Shown here: positions 25,369 through 33,439 of the stretch, piece by piece
Layout of the letters: the number at the start of each line of letters is the position of its first letter
How positions within the stretch are numbered: position 1 is the first letter of the stretch
NCBI GenBank assembly: GCA_965662045.1
Contig: CBFIGE010000007.1
Location: forward strand, 62,001-126,000
Direction: 5' to 3'
Length of the DNA: 64,000 nt
DNA from: UBA3478 sp965662045
Lineage (GTDB): Bacteria > Bacteroidota > Bacteroidia > Flavobacteriales > Flavobacteriaceae
Made by a program: the position numbers and the translations under genes
Notes under the pieces: model-generated
The model's database searches: none
What the model was told of the DNA's origin: nothing
The model's input: only the letters and a program-made list of their open reading frames with translations

Positions 25369-27701
25369 AAGCTTTGAAGTGTTTTAAGAAGTCTTTTATT
25401 TTCATCTTCGGTTCCCACGGTTATTCTGAGCATCCCCTGACATAAATGTAATTTAGATCTATTTCTTACCACAAAACCTCGATCAATTAATTCGTGATAC
25501 AATTTATTGGGATAATCCACCTTTACCATTATAAAATTTGTTTCTGAGGGTAGTACTTGTTCAACGATAGAAAGCTTCGCTAATTCTTTGATCAAAATGT
25601 TTCTTTGATTAATAATTTGATCAACTTTGTTTTGAACAACTTCAATCTGTCTTAATTGATCAATGGCTGCTTCTTGATTTAAACTACTGCAATTGTAAGG
25701 TGGCTTTAATTTAGATAAATAACTTATGGTTTGTGGATTCGATATTAAGGCTCCTATTCGTGCTCCAGCAAGACCAAAAGCCTTTGACATGGTTCTACAA
25801 ATCATAAGGTTTTTGTATTTGGAGATTAGCGCTATCGCACTGTTGTCTGAACTAAATTCAATATAAGCTTCGTCAATAAGAATCATGTGCTCAGTAGTTG
25901 CTATTAACTTTTCAAGCTCATCTAACTCAACTTTATTTGCGGTTGGATTGTTCGGATTACATATAATGCTCAGTCCAACCTTTTGATTTGAAGTATCCCA
26001 GTGCTGACTTGGAAAGCTAAAATCATTATTCAAGGGTATTTTTTCAACCTTAATATCGTTGAGCTCTGCAAGAATTTCATACATGCCATAAGTGGGATTT
26101 ACAATTTGTATATTATGAACTGCAGGAGTACAAAAACCTCGCATAACCAAGTCAAGAATTTCATCACTTCCGTTACCAATGAGCAGTTGATTTGGCGTTG
26201 TTTGTATATAGTCAGCTAGCAATGCCTTTAATTTTTTATGATGTGGATCTGGATACCTGTTATTTGGTGACTTATAAGGATTTTCATTGGCATCCAAAAA
26301 AGTGACTTCAGATGCAGTGCTGAAATCATCGCGTGCAGATTGATACGGTTGTAGTTCAATCAGGGATGGTTTTCCTGTTAATTCTATTGAATTTACTTCT
26401 TCTTCATCAAATTCTTCATCTTTGAGCGCTTCTAAACGATAGGTTACAGCCATTTTGTGTGCTTGTAAGCCTTCAGCGTCAGCCATGATCTCAATATCTG
26501 GACCTAGAGATCGAATACCACGTGCTTGAATCTTTTGGAAGGTTATCGCTTTTTGAAAGGCATCTAAATTAACTCCGCTGTACTGTCTTGCATAGCCATT
26601 TGTAGGTAGGGTATGGTTTGTTCCAGAGGCGTAATCCCCTGCACTTTCAGGAGTATAATCACCTATAAAAACAGAACCGGCATTTGTGCAATTTTCAACA
26701 AAATAGGATTCGTTTTCAACATTAATAATATAATGTTCTGGGGCGTAGGCGTTAATAAAATCGATTTGATCTTTCTCATCTTCGAGACAAACCGCAAAAC
26801 TGTTTTTCAATGCAGCATTTATGACGTCTTGACGTTCTAACTTTTGGGTTTGTTCAGTTATATGCTTTTGAACCTTAGCTACGATCTTAGAAGAATGACA
26901 TACTAAAACGACCTGGGAGTCTTTACCGTGTTCTGCCTGAGACAATAAATCTGCCGCAACAAATACAGGGTTTGCACTTTGATCTGCTACCACCAAAAGT
27001 TCACTAGGTCCAGCCGGAATATCAATGGCCACTCCAAAGTTAAGTGCGTATTGTTTGGCTTTAGTTACGTATTGATTTCCAGGTCCAAAAATCTTAGAAA
27101 CCTTAGGAATGCTTTCAGTTCCTAAAGCAAGGCCTGCGATAGCTTGAATGCCTCCAACAGTCATTACTGCGGTTACTCCACACAATTTGGCGGTATACAG
27201 AATTGCAGGATGAATTTGACCTTCTTTGTTTGGAGGAGTACACAGAATTATATTTTTACAACCTGCAATTTTAGCTGGAATAGCTAACATTAAAATAGTT
27301 GAAAAAAGCGGTGCACTTCCACCAGGGATATAAATTCCAACATTTTCAATCGGCTTTTTATCTTGCCAGCATTCTACACCATAGTCAGTATTAACTCTGA
27401 TTTGTGCAGTTTTTTGGGCTTTGTGGAATTTATAGATGTTTTTATAAGCTCTTTGTATGGCTCGTTGTAAAGAGGTGCTTATGGTGTCATTTTTGCTGTG
27501 TTCAAAATTTTTTAATTTAATTTTTGAAATTGAAACTCCATCAAATTTTTGCGTATAATTTACAATTGCTTTATCACCGTGACTGTTAACCTCATTGAAG
27601 ACTTCCGCTACAAGATCTTCTAAAGTAGAATCATCTAAAGCAGGTCTTTCACAAATTTCTTCCCATGAACTCCTCGAAGGATTTAGGTAGATTTTTTTCA
27701 T
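25365..27701 (-). CDS. Fused histidinol dehydrogenase - histidinol-phosphate aminotransferase
   Basis: One uninterrupted frame of 778 residues. Residues about 1-427 are HisD: VGIYIPGGSAPLFSTILML, FGPGNQYVTKAKQ, LLSQAEHGKDSQ (zinc Gln/His) and ASGTNHTLPTNG. A short acidic linker containing DEEFDEEE follows. Residues about 444-778 are HisC, a PLP fold-type I aminotransferase with LDANENP, IGNGSDEILDLVMRGF, IICNPNNPT, ILIDEAYIEF and TMSKAFGLAGARIG, where Lys640 should bind PLP. It would catalyse step seven and the final two oxidations. The two genes are usually separate neighbours. Every catalytic motif looks intact, so the fusion is probably functional. It overlaps hisG by four bases. Confidence 0.95.
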   Translation of the reverse strand: MKKIYLNPSRSSWEEICERPALDDSTLEDLVAEVFNEVNSHGDKAIVNYTQKFDGVSISKIKLKNFEHSKNDTISTSLQRAIQRAYKNIYKFHKAQKTAQIRVNTDYGVECWQDKKPIENVGIYIPGGSAPLFSTILMLAIPAKIAGCKNIILCTPPNKEGQIHPAILYTAKLCGVTAVMTVGGIQAIAGLALGTESIPKVSKIFGPGNQYVTKAKQYALNFGVAIDIPAGPSELLVVADQSANPVFVAADLLSQAEHGKDSQVVLVCHSSKIVAKVQKHITEQTQKLERQDVINAALKNSFAVCLEDEKDQIDFINAYAPEHYIINVENESYFVENCTNAGSVFIGDYTPESAGDYASGTNHTLPTNGYARQYSGVNLDAFQKAITFQKIQARGIRSLGPDIEIMADAEGLQAHKMAVTYRLEALKDEEFDEEEVNSIELTGKPSLIELQPYQSARDDFSTASEVTFLDANENPYKSPNNRYPDPHHKKLKALLADYIQTTPNQLLIGNGSDEILDLVMRGFCTPAVHNIQIVNPTYGMYEILAELNDIKVEKIPLNNDFSFPSQHWDTSNQKVGLSIICNPNNPTANKVELDELEKLIATTEHMILIDEAYIEFSSDNSAIALISKYKNLMICRTMSKAFGLAGARIGALISNPQTISYLSKLKPPYNCSSLNQEAAIDQLRQIEVVQNKVDQIINQRNILIKELAKLSIVEQVLPSETNFIMVKVDYPNKLYHELIDRGFVVRNRSKLHLCQGMLRITVGTEDENKRLLKTLQSL

Positions 27702-28555
27702 ATGAACATTTTATCAATTGGACATATTAATATCCCTTGCGCTCCATTTTCTTTGAGCAAGTCAATAACATTCCAGAATTCATCTGTTTCGATAACGGTG
27801 TGAATTGAAACCCAAGACTTGTCTGCCAAAGGCATTACTGTTGGACTTTTTATTCCAGGTAAAAGACCTGTTATTCGATCCAACTTATCCGCAGGAGCAT
27901 TCATCAGTAAGTATTTAAACTTTTTTGCGCTTAGGACACCTCTAATTCTAAAAAGTAATTGATTTAAAAGTTTCGCTCTCTGCTCATCAATAGATGGGGA
28001 ACTGCACAAAACAGCCTCACTTTTTAAAATAGTTTTAATTTCCTTAAGGTTATTGTTGAATAAGGTGCTTCCACTGCTTACAATATCACATACAGCGTCT
28101 GCGAGTCCAATATTTGGGGCAATTTCAACAGAGCCGCTTATAACATGAATTTTGGCCTTTATTTGATGTTCTTTAAGGAACTTTTTGAGGGTGTTTGGGT
28201 AAGAGGTGGCAATACTCTTTGACTGAAGCTCAGAGACGTTCTCAATATTACTTTGGTTTGGTACTGCTAGAGATACTCGACATTTTGAGAAGCCTAAATG
28301 TTCATTGACTACAATACCTTCTCCTTTTTCATGTAATAAATTTTCACCGATTACAGCGATATCTACGACGTTATCTAAAAGGTATCCAGGAATGTCGCTA
28401 TTTCTCAAAAAAAACACTTCTAATGGAAAGTTAGAAGACGAAACCTTAAGTTGATTTTGCCCGTTTTGAATTTCAATCCCACAATTTTTTAAAATTTGTA
28501 GAGACTCATCATGGAGTCTTCCACTCTTTTGTAATGCTAATCTTATCTTTTTCAT
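27698..28555 (-). CDS. hisG: ATP phosphoribosyltransferase, long form
   Basis: 285 residues: a catalytic periplasmic-binding-like fold (KIRLALQKSGRLHDESL, DNVVDIAVIGENLL, CDIVSSGSTL for PRPP binding) plus a C-terminal ACT-like domain of about 75 residues (VMPLADKSWVSIHTVIETDEFWNVIDLL). The long form is feedback-inhibited by histidine and needs no HisZ. It is the first structural gene of the operon; the attenuator hairpin lies only six bases upstream of its ATG. The start is fixed by the family N-terminus. Confidence 0.97.
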   Translation of the reverse strand: MKKIRLALQKSGRLHDESLQILKNCGIEIQNGQNQLKVSSSNFPLEVFFLRNSDIPGYLLDNVVDIAVIGENLLHEKGEGIVVNEHLGFSKCRVSLAVPNQSNIENVSELQSKSIATSYPNTLKKFLKEHQIKAKIHVISGSVEIAPNIGLADAVCDIVSSGSTLFNNNLKEIKTILKSEAVLCSSPSIDEQRAKLLNQLLFRIRGVLSAKKFKYLLMNAPADKLDRITGLLPGIKSPTVMPLADKSWVSIHTVIETDEFWNVIDLLKENGAQGILICPIDKMFI

Positions 28556-28561
28556 AGTAAT

Positions 28562-28598
28562 AAAAAAAACCCGTCTGTATTGGGTACAAACGGGTTTT
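28562..28598 (-). terminator. his operon attenuator terminator hairpin
   Basis: Read leftward, a 9-bp stem (arms AAAACCCGT and ACGGGTTTT, bases 28598-28590 and 28574-28566) continues past one mismatch into a further 4-bp stem (GTAC-containing loop side, TGTA/TACA) with a 5-base loop. A run of eight T (28569-28562) ends the structure, six bases before hisG. It has the shape of a strong intrinsic terminator and lies between promoter-side leader and structural genes, as in amino-acid operon attenuation. Confidence 0.88.
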
Positions 28599-28620
28599 GC
28601 GAATCGTTAAAACTCGTTTG
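28587..28620 (-). promoter_or_regulatory. his operon antiterminator
   Basis: The 12 bases right after the leader stop codon (28620-28609) pair with 28598-28587 at 11 of 12 positions. The second arm is the 5' arm of the terminator, so the two hairpins exclude each other. A ribosome stalled on the leader His codons would leave the first arm free and favour this structure; a ribosome at the leader stop would cover it and favour termination. The pairing is seen directly; the regulatory outcome is inference from the classical his/trp model. Confidence 0.82.
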
Positions 28621-28656
28621 CTAAGTTATAATATGATGAATATGACTTATTCTCAT
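28621..28656 (-). CDS. hisL: his operon leader peptide (11 residues)
   Basis: ATG at 28656 encodes MRISHIHHIIT then TAG. Three of eleven codons are His (28644-28642, 28638-28636, 28635-28633), far above chance for so short a frame, and it sits directly upstream of the antiterminator and terminator of hisG. It would sense charged tRNA-His through ribosome stalling. It begins five bases after the stop of the SPFH gene, with no clear Shine-Dalgarno, which is usual for this phylum. The gene symbol is given by analogy to enterobacterial hisL; no sequence homology is implied. Confidence 0.85.
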   Translation of the reverse strand: MRISHIHHIIT

Positions 28657-28661
28657 TGGTA

Positions 28662-29477
28662 TTAATTGTTTCCTAGGATTAAAGGAAGTCCGTCTTTTGA
28701 AGAACCCACAATTATTATTTTGGAGTTTGGAGAATTAGACAATTGCAATGTTGCCTCAATTCCTTTATCTCTCAAAATTTTATCTGTGAGTGAGGCACTT
28801 AGTATTCGGTTTGCGTCAGCCTTACCCTGTGCTTCAATTCTCAGTTTTTCAGCCTCTTTCTCTGCAGTCACTAGTCTAAATTCATATTCTAAAGAAGCTT
28901 GTTCTTGGTTAAGTTTTCTTTCGATAGCCTCTCTAATAGGTTGTGGAAGTGTTACATCTCGAACAAGTATTTCGTTTAATTGAATATACTGATCGTCCAC
29001 GATGTTTTTAGTTTCCTCATAAATCTCCTTTTGTATGGCATCTCTTTTACTAGAATAGAGTTGTTCAGGAGTGTATCGACCCACTACACTTCTAGCAGCT
29101 GAACGAATGGCAGGTAAAAGAATACGCTCTTTGTATTTCTCTGATTTTTCTTGATGGAGTTTACCTAATGATTCATATTTAGGCTGAAACCAAGCAGAAG
29201 CATCTAACTGAATATCTAACCCGTTGGAGGATAACACCTTCATCGACTCGAAAACTTCTTGTTGTCTTACTTCATAGATATAAACCTTATTCCAAGGCAT
29301 AATTAAATGAAATCCTTCCCCTAAAGGCGCTTCATCGGTTACTACTCCACCACCAAATGTTCGATAGAGGACTCCTGCCTCTCCTGAACCTATAGTTAAT
29401 GCTGATTTTGATACCACAATGAGCACAAAAAAGATGATTGCGGTAATTGGTAATACTAGTTTTGGTAATCTTTCCAT
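28662..29477 (-). CDS. SPFH/prohibitin-family membrane protein
   Basis: 271 residues. One N-terminal membrane helix (LVLPITAIIFFVLIVVSKSAL) is followed by the SPFH/PHB domain: GEAGVLYRTFGGGV, EGFHLIMPWNKVYIYEVRQQE, then a helical coiled region (EQLYSSKRDAIQKEIYEE, TAEKEAEKLRIEAQGKADANRI). Prohibitin-like proteins form large membrane rings that can regulate proteases such as FtsH. The partner is unknown here. The his leader begins immediately downstream, so the his promoter must lie inside this gene or further upstream. Confidence 0.88.
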   Translation of the reverse strand: MERLPKLVLPITAIIFFVLIVVSKSALTIGSGEAGVLYRTFGGGVVTDEAPLGEGFHLIMPWNKVYIYEVRQQEVFESMKVLSSNGLDIQLDASAWFQPKYESLGKLHQEKSEKYKERILLPAIRSAARSVVGRYTPEQLYSSKRDAIQKEIYEETKNIVDDQYIQLNEILVRDVTLPQPIREAIERKLNQEQASLEYEFRLVTAEKEAEKLRIEAQGKADANRILSASLTDKILRDKGIEATLQLSNSPNSKIIIVGSSKDGLPLILGNN

Positions 29478-29486
29478 TTTATATAA

Positions 29487-30236
29487 TTAAGTTAACATGC
29501 CTCCATCTACTAATAGAACTTGCCCTGTGATGTAAGAGGACATTTCTGATGCAAAAAATAAACAAGCATTTGCAATATCTTCTGTTGTTCCACCTCTTTT
29601 TAATGGAATTCCTTGTCTCCATTGGTCCACGACAGACTCGTCTAGTTTTGCGGTCATTTCAGTTTCAATGAATCCGGGTGCAATAACATTAGATCGGATA
29701 TTTCTTGAGCCTAATTCAAGGGCTATTGATTTGGTAAAACCTATAATACCCGCTTTTGAAGCAGCGTAATTTGCTTGACCAGCATTTCCTTTGACTCCAA
29801 CGACAGAAGAGATATTAATAATACTGCCTTTACGTTGTTTCAGCATGGTGCGTTGCACCGCTTTGGTCATATTAAAAACAGACTTTAAGTTTACATCTAT
29901 AACATCATCAAAATCAGACTCTGACATACGCATTAGCAAATTGTCTTTAGTAATACCCGCATTATTAATCAAAACATCGATACTATCAAAATTGAGTAGT
30001 ACGTCTTTGACTAATTGTTCGCAATTTTCCAAAACTGCCGCATTGCTCTTATACGCAAAAGCTTGAACTCCATACTCTGTTCGGAGATTGTTTTCTAATT
30101 CCTTGGCCGGGGCGTCACTTGAACTATATGTAAATGCAACGTTTGCACCACTTTTTGCAAATTCAACGGCTATCCCTTTTCCTATTCCTCTACTGCCACC
30201 CGTTAAAATGACATTTTTGCCCTCTAACATTTTCAT
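29487..30236 (-). CDS. fabG: 3-oxoacyl-[acyl-carrier-protein] reductase
   Basis: 249 residues, a classical short-chain dehydrogenase. NADPH-binding TGGSRGIGKGIA, the NNAG motif (LINNAGIT), catalytic Ser in NISSVVGV and YAASKAG with catalytic Tyr/Lys, then PGFIETEMTAKL and a final GQVLLVDGGML. It reduces 3-oxoacyl-ACP in fatty acid elongation. It overlaps the end of sucD by four bases. Among SDRs, the tight match of these segments to FabG makes this assignment firm. Confidence 0.93.
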   Translation of the reverse strand: MKMLEGKNVILTGGSRGIGKGIAVEFAKSGANVAFTYSSSDAPAKELENNLRTEYGVQAFAYKSNAAVLENCEQLVKDVLLNFDSIDVLINNAGITKDNLLMRMSESDFDDVIDVNLKSVFNMTKAVQRTMLKQRKGSIINISSVVGVKGNAGQANYAASKAGIIGFTKSIALELGSRNIRSNVIAPGFIETEMTAKLDESVVDQWRQGIPLKRGGTTEDIANACLFFASEMSSYITGQVLLVDGGMLT

Positions 30237-31105
30237 GATAATACTTCTTTTACCTTAAGACCTATCTCAGCAGGAGATTCCACCACATAAATTCCTTTTT
30301 CTCTCATGATTTTCTTTTTAGCTTGGGCAGTATCATCGCTACCACCAACTATAGCTCCTGCGTGCCCCATTGTTCGACCTGCAGGTGCAGTTTCACCGGC
30401 AATAAATCCAATAACGGGTTTTGAACTTCCGCTTTCAGCATACCAATGAGCAGCATCTGATTCTAACTGTCCACCGATTTCTCCAATCATTACAACAGCT
30501 TCAGTTTCTTCATCTTCAATGAGCATTTTAAGTGCTTCTTTAGTGGTTGTTCCGATGATTGGATCTCCACCTATTCCTATGGCAGTTGAAACACCTAATC
30601 CTTGTCTCACCACTTGATCTGAAGCTTCATAGGTAAGTGTGCCAGATTTAGACACGATACCTACATTTCCTTTTTTAAAGACGAAACCAGGCATAATACC
30701 AACCTTAGCTTCTTCTGGAGTAATAACACCAGGGCAATTTGGTCCAACCAGAGTACAATCAAATTTTTTAATGTAGTCGTAAACCTTGACCATATCGGCA
30801 ATGGGAATTCCTTCTGTTATGGCAATGATTACTTTTATACCTGCATTTGCGGCTTCCATTATTGCATCAGCAGCAAAAGCTGGAGGCACAAATAAGATTG
30901 ATGTATCAGCACCTTTTTTTTCTACGGCCTCTCGGACAGTGTTAAAAACAGGAAGCCCAAGATGATCTTGTCCACCTTTTCCAGGTGTTACTCCACCAAC
31001 TAATTGGGTTCCGTAAGAAATCATTTGTTCGGCATGAAAGGTTCCTTCAGAACCTGTAAAGCCTTGAACTATAATTTTAGAATGTTTATTAACGAGTACG
31101 CTCAT
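30233..31105 (-). CDS. sucD: Succinyl-CoA synthetase alpha subunit
   Basis: About 290 residues from ATG 31105 (MSVLVNKHSKIIVQGFTG), which matches the family start; the frame is open to 31123. CoA-binding GFTGSEGTFHA and GGVTPGKGG, the PNCPGVITPEE segment and the phosphorylated His in GRTMGHAGAIVGG are all present. It makes succinate and ATP or GTP from succinyl-CoA in the TCA cycle. The beta subunit gene is not next to it. Confidence 0.96.
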   Translation of the reverse strand: MSVLVNKHSKIIVQGFTGSEGTFHAEQMISYGTQLVGGVTPGKGGQDHLGLPVFNTVREAVEKKGADTSILFVPPAFAADAIMEAANAGIKVIIAITEGIPIADMVKVYDYIKKFDCTLVGPNCPGVITPEEAKVGIMPGFVFKKGNVGIVSKSGTLTYEASDQVVRQGLGVSTAIGIGGDPIIGTTTKEALKMLIEDEETEAVVMIGEIGGQLESDAAHWYAESGSSKPVIGFIAGETAPAGRTMGHAGAIVGGSDDTAQAKKKIMREKGIYVVESPAEIGLKVKEVLS

Positions 31106-31156
31106 GGTTGAAATTTGGCACAAAAATAGAACATGAAAGTTAATTGTAGAACAATA

Positions 31157-32083
31157 TTACTTCTTTTTTAAGCCTTCTAAAAAATCAGGTAATTGTTTAA
31201 TCGCAGCCTTTTGTTTTAAATTAACTCTATAAGGTACTGCAGGGTCTCCGGAATAGATTTTGTCGGGTGCTAATGATTTTGTCACTGCGGTTTGACCCAA
31301 AACCACCACATTGTTTCCAATTGTCACCCCACTGGTCACCCCTACTTGCCCCCATAAAACACTGTTTTTTTGAATGGTTACGCATCCGGCGATACCACAT
31401 TGTGCGGCAATAAGGCAATTTTCTTCAATTACGCAGTCATGACCGATTTGAATCTGATTGTCTAGTTTACTTCCACCTTTTATGATGGTGTTTGCTGTCA
31501 CTCCTTTATCAATGCTACACAGTGCACCAATTTCAACATAATCTTCAATAATTAGCCCTCCGGCTGAATGCATCAACTGATAGTTGTTATTTTTATTATT
31601 GTAGTAGAAGGCATTGGAACCTAATACTGTTCCTGCCTGTACAATTACATTTTTACCAATTTGAACACCGTCGTAAATAATTACGTTTGGATGTATAATG
31701 CTCCCAGCTCCTATTGCTACACCTTTACCAATGCTTACATTAGGCATTATTAGGGCAGAAGCATCAATACTATGTTGATTGTTTTGGAAGTGTGAATGAG
31801 GTTTATATCTTTTGAGAATCGCATTAAAAACTTGAAAGGGTTGATCTGTAATCAATACAACCTTACCTTGAGGTACTTCTACTTCTTTATTAATTATGAT
31901 TGCACTAGCTTTTGATTTCAGAGCCTTGTCGTAATACTTAGGATGGTCTACGAATATAAGATCACCTTCATTGACATTATGAATTTCACTGACTCCCGTT
32001 AAGTTAATGGTACTGTCTCCCTTTAATGAGCAATTGAATTCTTCTGCTACGGAACGGCTTGAAAGTGCAGTGGGGAACTTCAT
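31157..32083 (-). CDS. Second LpxD-like UDP-3-O-acylglucosamine N-acyltransferase
   Basis: 308 residues: an N-terminal uridine-binding domain (about 1-95) and a left-handed beta helix made of hexapeptide repeats (ISGKGVAIGAGSIIHPNV-like turns, IGKNVIVQAGTVLGSNAFYY, ALCSIDKGVTANTI). It lies one base after efp and differs strongly from the lpxD at 34.8 kb. Bacteroidota often have this second copy next to efp. In LpxD the catalytic His is usually in an NRVHIAHN-type segment; here the equivalent reads NQIQIGHDCVI. Exact acceptor or acyl chain is unknown. Confidence 0.85.
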   Translation of the reverse strand: MKFPTALSSRSVAEEFNCSLKGDSTINLTGVSEIHNVNEGDLIFVDHPKYYDKALKSKASAIIINKEVEVPQGKVVLITDQPFQVFNAILKRYKPHSHFQNNQHSIDASALIMPNVSIGKGVAIGAGSIIHPNVIIYDGVQIGKNVIVQAGTVLGSNAFYYNNKNNNYQLMHSAGGLIIEDYVEIGALCSIDKGVTANTIIKGGSKLDNQIQIGHDCVIEENCLIAAQCGIAGCVTIQKNSVLWGQVGVTSGVTIGNNVVVLGQTAVTKSLAPDKIYSGDPAVPYRVNLKQKAAIKQLPDFLEGLKKK

Positions 32084-32650
32084 CTACTCTTTAACACGTT
32101 CCATGTAAGTTCCTTTTTCAGTATCAATTTTAATTTTATCTCCTTCATTGATAAAAAGAGGAACGTTAAGCCTTGCACCTGTTTCAACGGTAGCAGGTTT
32201 TGTCGCGTTGGTCGCGGTGTTACCTTTGATTCCTGGTTCTGAATGAGTTACCTCAAGAACAACGGATACAGGCATATCAACTGATAACGGCATGCTGTCT
32301 TCTGTATTGAACATAATCGTTACAATTTCCCCTTCTTTGAGTAAATCAGCTGCATCTAATGCATCTCTTTGCAAACTCATTTGATCATAATCTACAGTAT
32401 TCATAAAATGAAAGCTATCTCCCTCTTTGTATAAGTATTGATAGCTTCTTGTTTCAACTCGAACATCATCAATTTTATGACCTGCTGAAAACGTGTTATC
32501 GATAACTTTTCCAGTTGTTACACTTTTAAGTTTTGTTCGTACAAATGCAGGACCTTTTCCAGGTTTTACATGTAAAAATTCAATAATTTTAAAAATATCA
32601 CTGTTGTAACGGATGCATAATCCTTTTCTAATGTCTGATGTACTTGCCAT
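32084..32650 (-). CDS. efp: Translation elongation factor P
   Basis: 188 residues. The KOW-like N-terminal domain carries the tip loop LHVKPGKGPAFVRTKLKS, with Lys at the modification site (about residue 32). Domain II and III follow with the closing GDKIKIDTEKGTYMERVKE. It relieves ribosome stalling at proline runs. It sits between lpxA and the second lpxD. Confidence 0.97.
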   Translation of the reverse strand: MASTSDIRKGLCIRYNSDIFKIIEFLHVKPGKGPAFVRTKLKSVTTGKVIDNTFSAGHKIDDVRVETRSYQYLYKEGDSFHFMNTVDYDQMSLQRDALDAADLLKEGEIVTIMFNTEDSMPLSVDMPVSVVLEVTHSEPGIKGNTATNATKPATVETGARLNVPLFINEGDKIKIDTEKGTYMERVKE

Positions 32651-32653
32651 ATG

Positions 32654-33439
32654 TTATGTATTGCTAAAATATCCTTTCATGATTCCTCGTTGAGAATCTC
32701 TGATAAATTGTAAAATTTCATCGCGTTCTGGAGTAGCCTCCATTTCAGCTTCAATAATTTCCATTGCTTGCGAATTATTGTAGTTCTTCTGATATAGAAT
32801 ACGGTAAATATTTTGAATCTCTGTTATTTTTTCTGTGCTGAACCCCCTTCTTCGTAATCCTATCGAATTGATTCCCACATAGGATAGCGGTTCTCGAGCA
32901 GACTTAACATAGGGCGGAACATCCTTTCGAACCAAGGATCCTCCAGTAACAAAAGCATGGTGACCGACTGAAACAAATTGATGTACAGCAACCATTCCTG
33001 CAAGAACAACATTTTCACCAATAGTCACATGACCTGCTAAGGTGGAATTGTTGCTGAAAATACACCCATTTGAAACAAGACAGTCATGGGCGATATGCGA
33101 ATAGGCCATAATTAGACAATTGTCACCCACCACGGTCTTCATTCGATCCTCAGTGCCTTTGTTGATGGTAACACATTCTCTAATGGTGGTGTTATTTCCT
33201 ATAATAACAACAGACTCTTCACCTTTATACTTTAAATCCTGTGGTACAGCTGATACTACTGCCCCGGGATAAATATTGCAATTTTTTCCAATTCTAGCGC
33301 CTTCCATTATGGTGACGTTCGAACCGATCCAGGTACCTTCTCCAATTTCAACGTTATTATGTATGGTTGCGAAAGGCTCAATTACCACATTTTTCGCGAT
33401 TTTGGCTCCAGGATGTACGTAAGCTAAGGGCTGATTCAT
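32654..33439 (-). CDS. lpxA: UDP-N-acetylglucosamine O-acyltransferase
   Basis: 261 residues, the usual length: hexapeptide-repeat beta helix from the start (VHPGAKIAKNVVIEPFATI), the catalytic His in MAYSHIAHDCLVSNGC (about residue 125), and a C-terminal helical bundle (IQNIYRILYQKNYNNSQAMEII). It performs the first step of lipid A synthesis. The start overlaps the end of lpxC-fabZ by one base. Confidence 0.97.
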   Translation of the reverse strand: MNQPLAYVHPGAKIAKNVVIEPFATIHNNVEIGEGTWIGSNVTIMEGARIGKNCNIYPGAVVSAVPQDLKYKGEESVVIIGNNTTIRECVTINKGTEDRMKTVVGDNCLIMAYSHIAHDCLVSNGCIFSNNSTLAGHVTIGENVVLAGMVAVHQFVSVGHHAFVTGGSLVRKDVPPYVKSAREPLSYVGINSIGLRRRGFSTEKITEIQNIYRILYQKNYNNSQAMEIIEAEMEATPERDEILQFIRDSQRGIMKGYFSNT

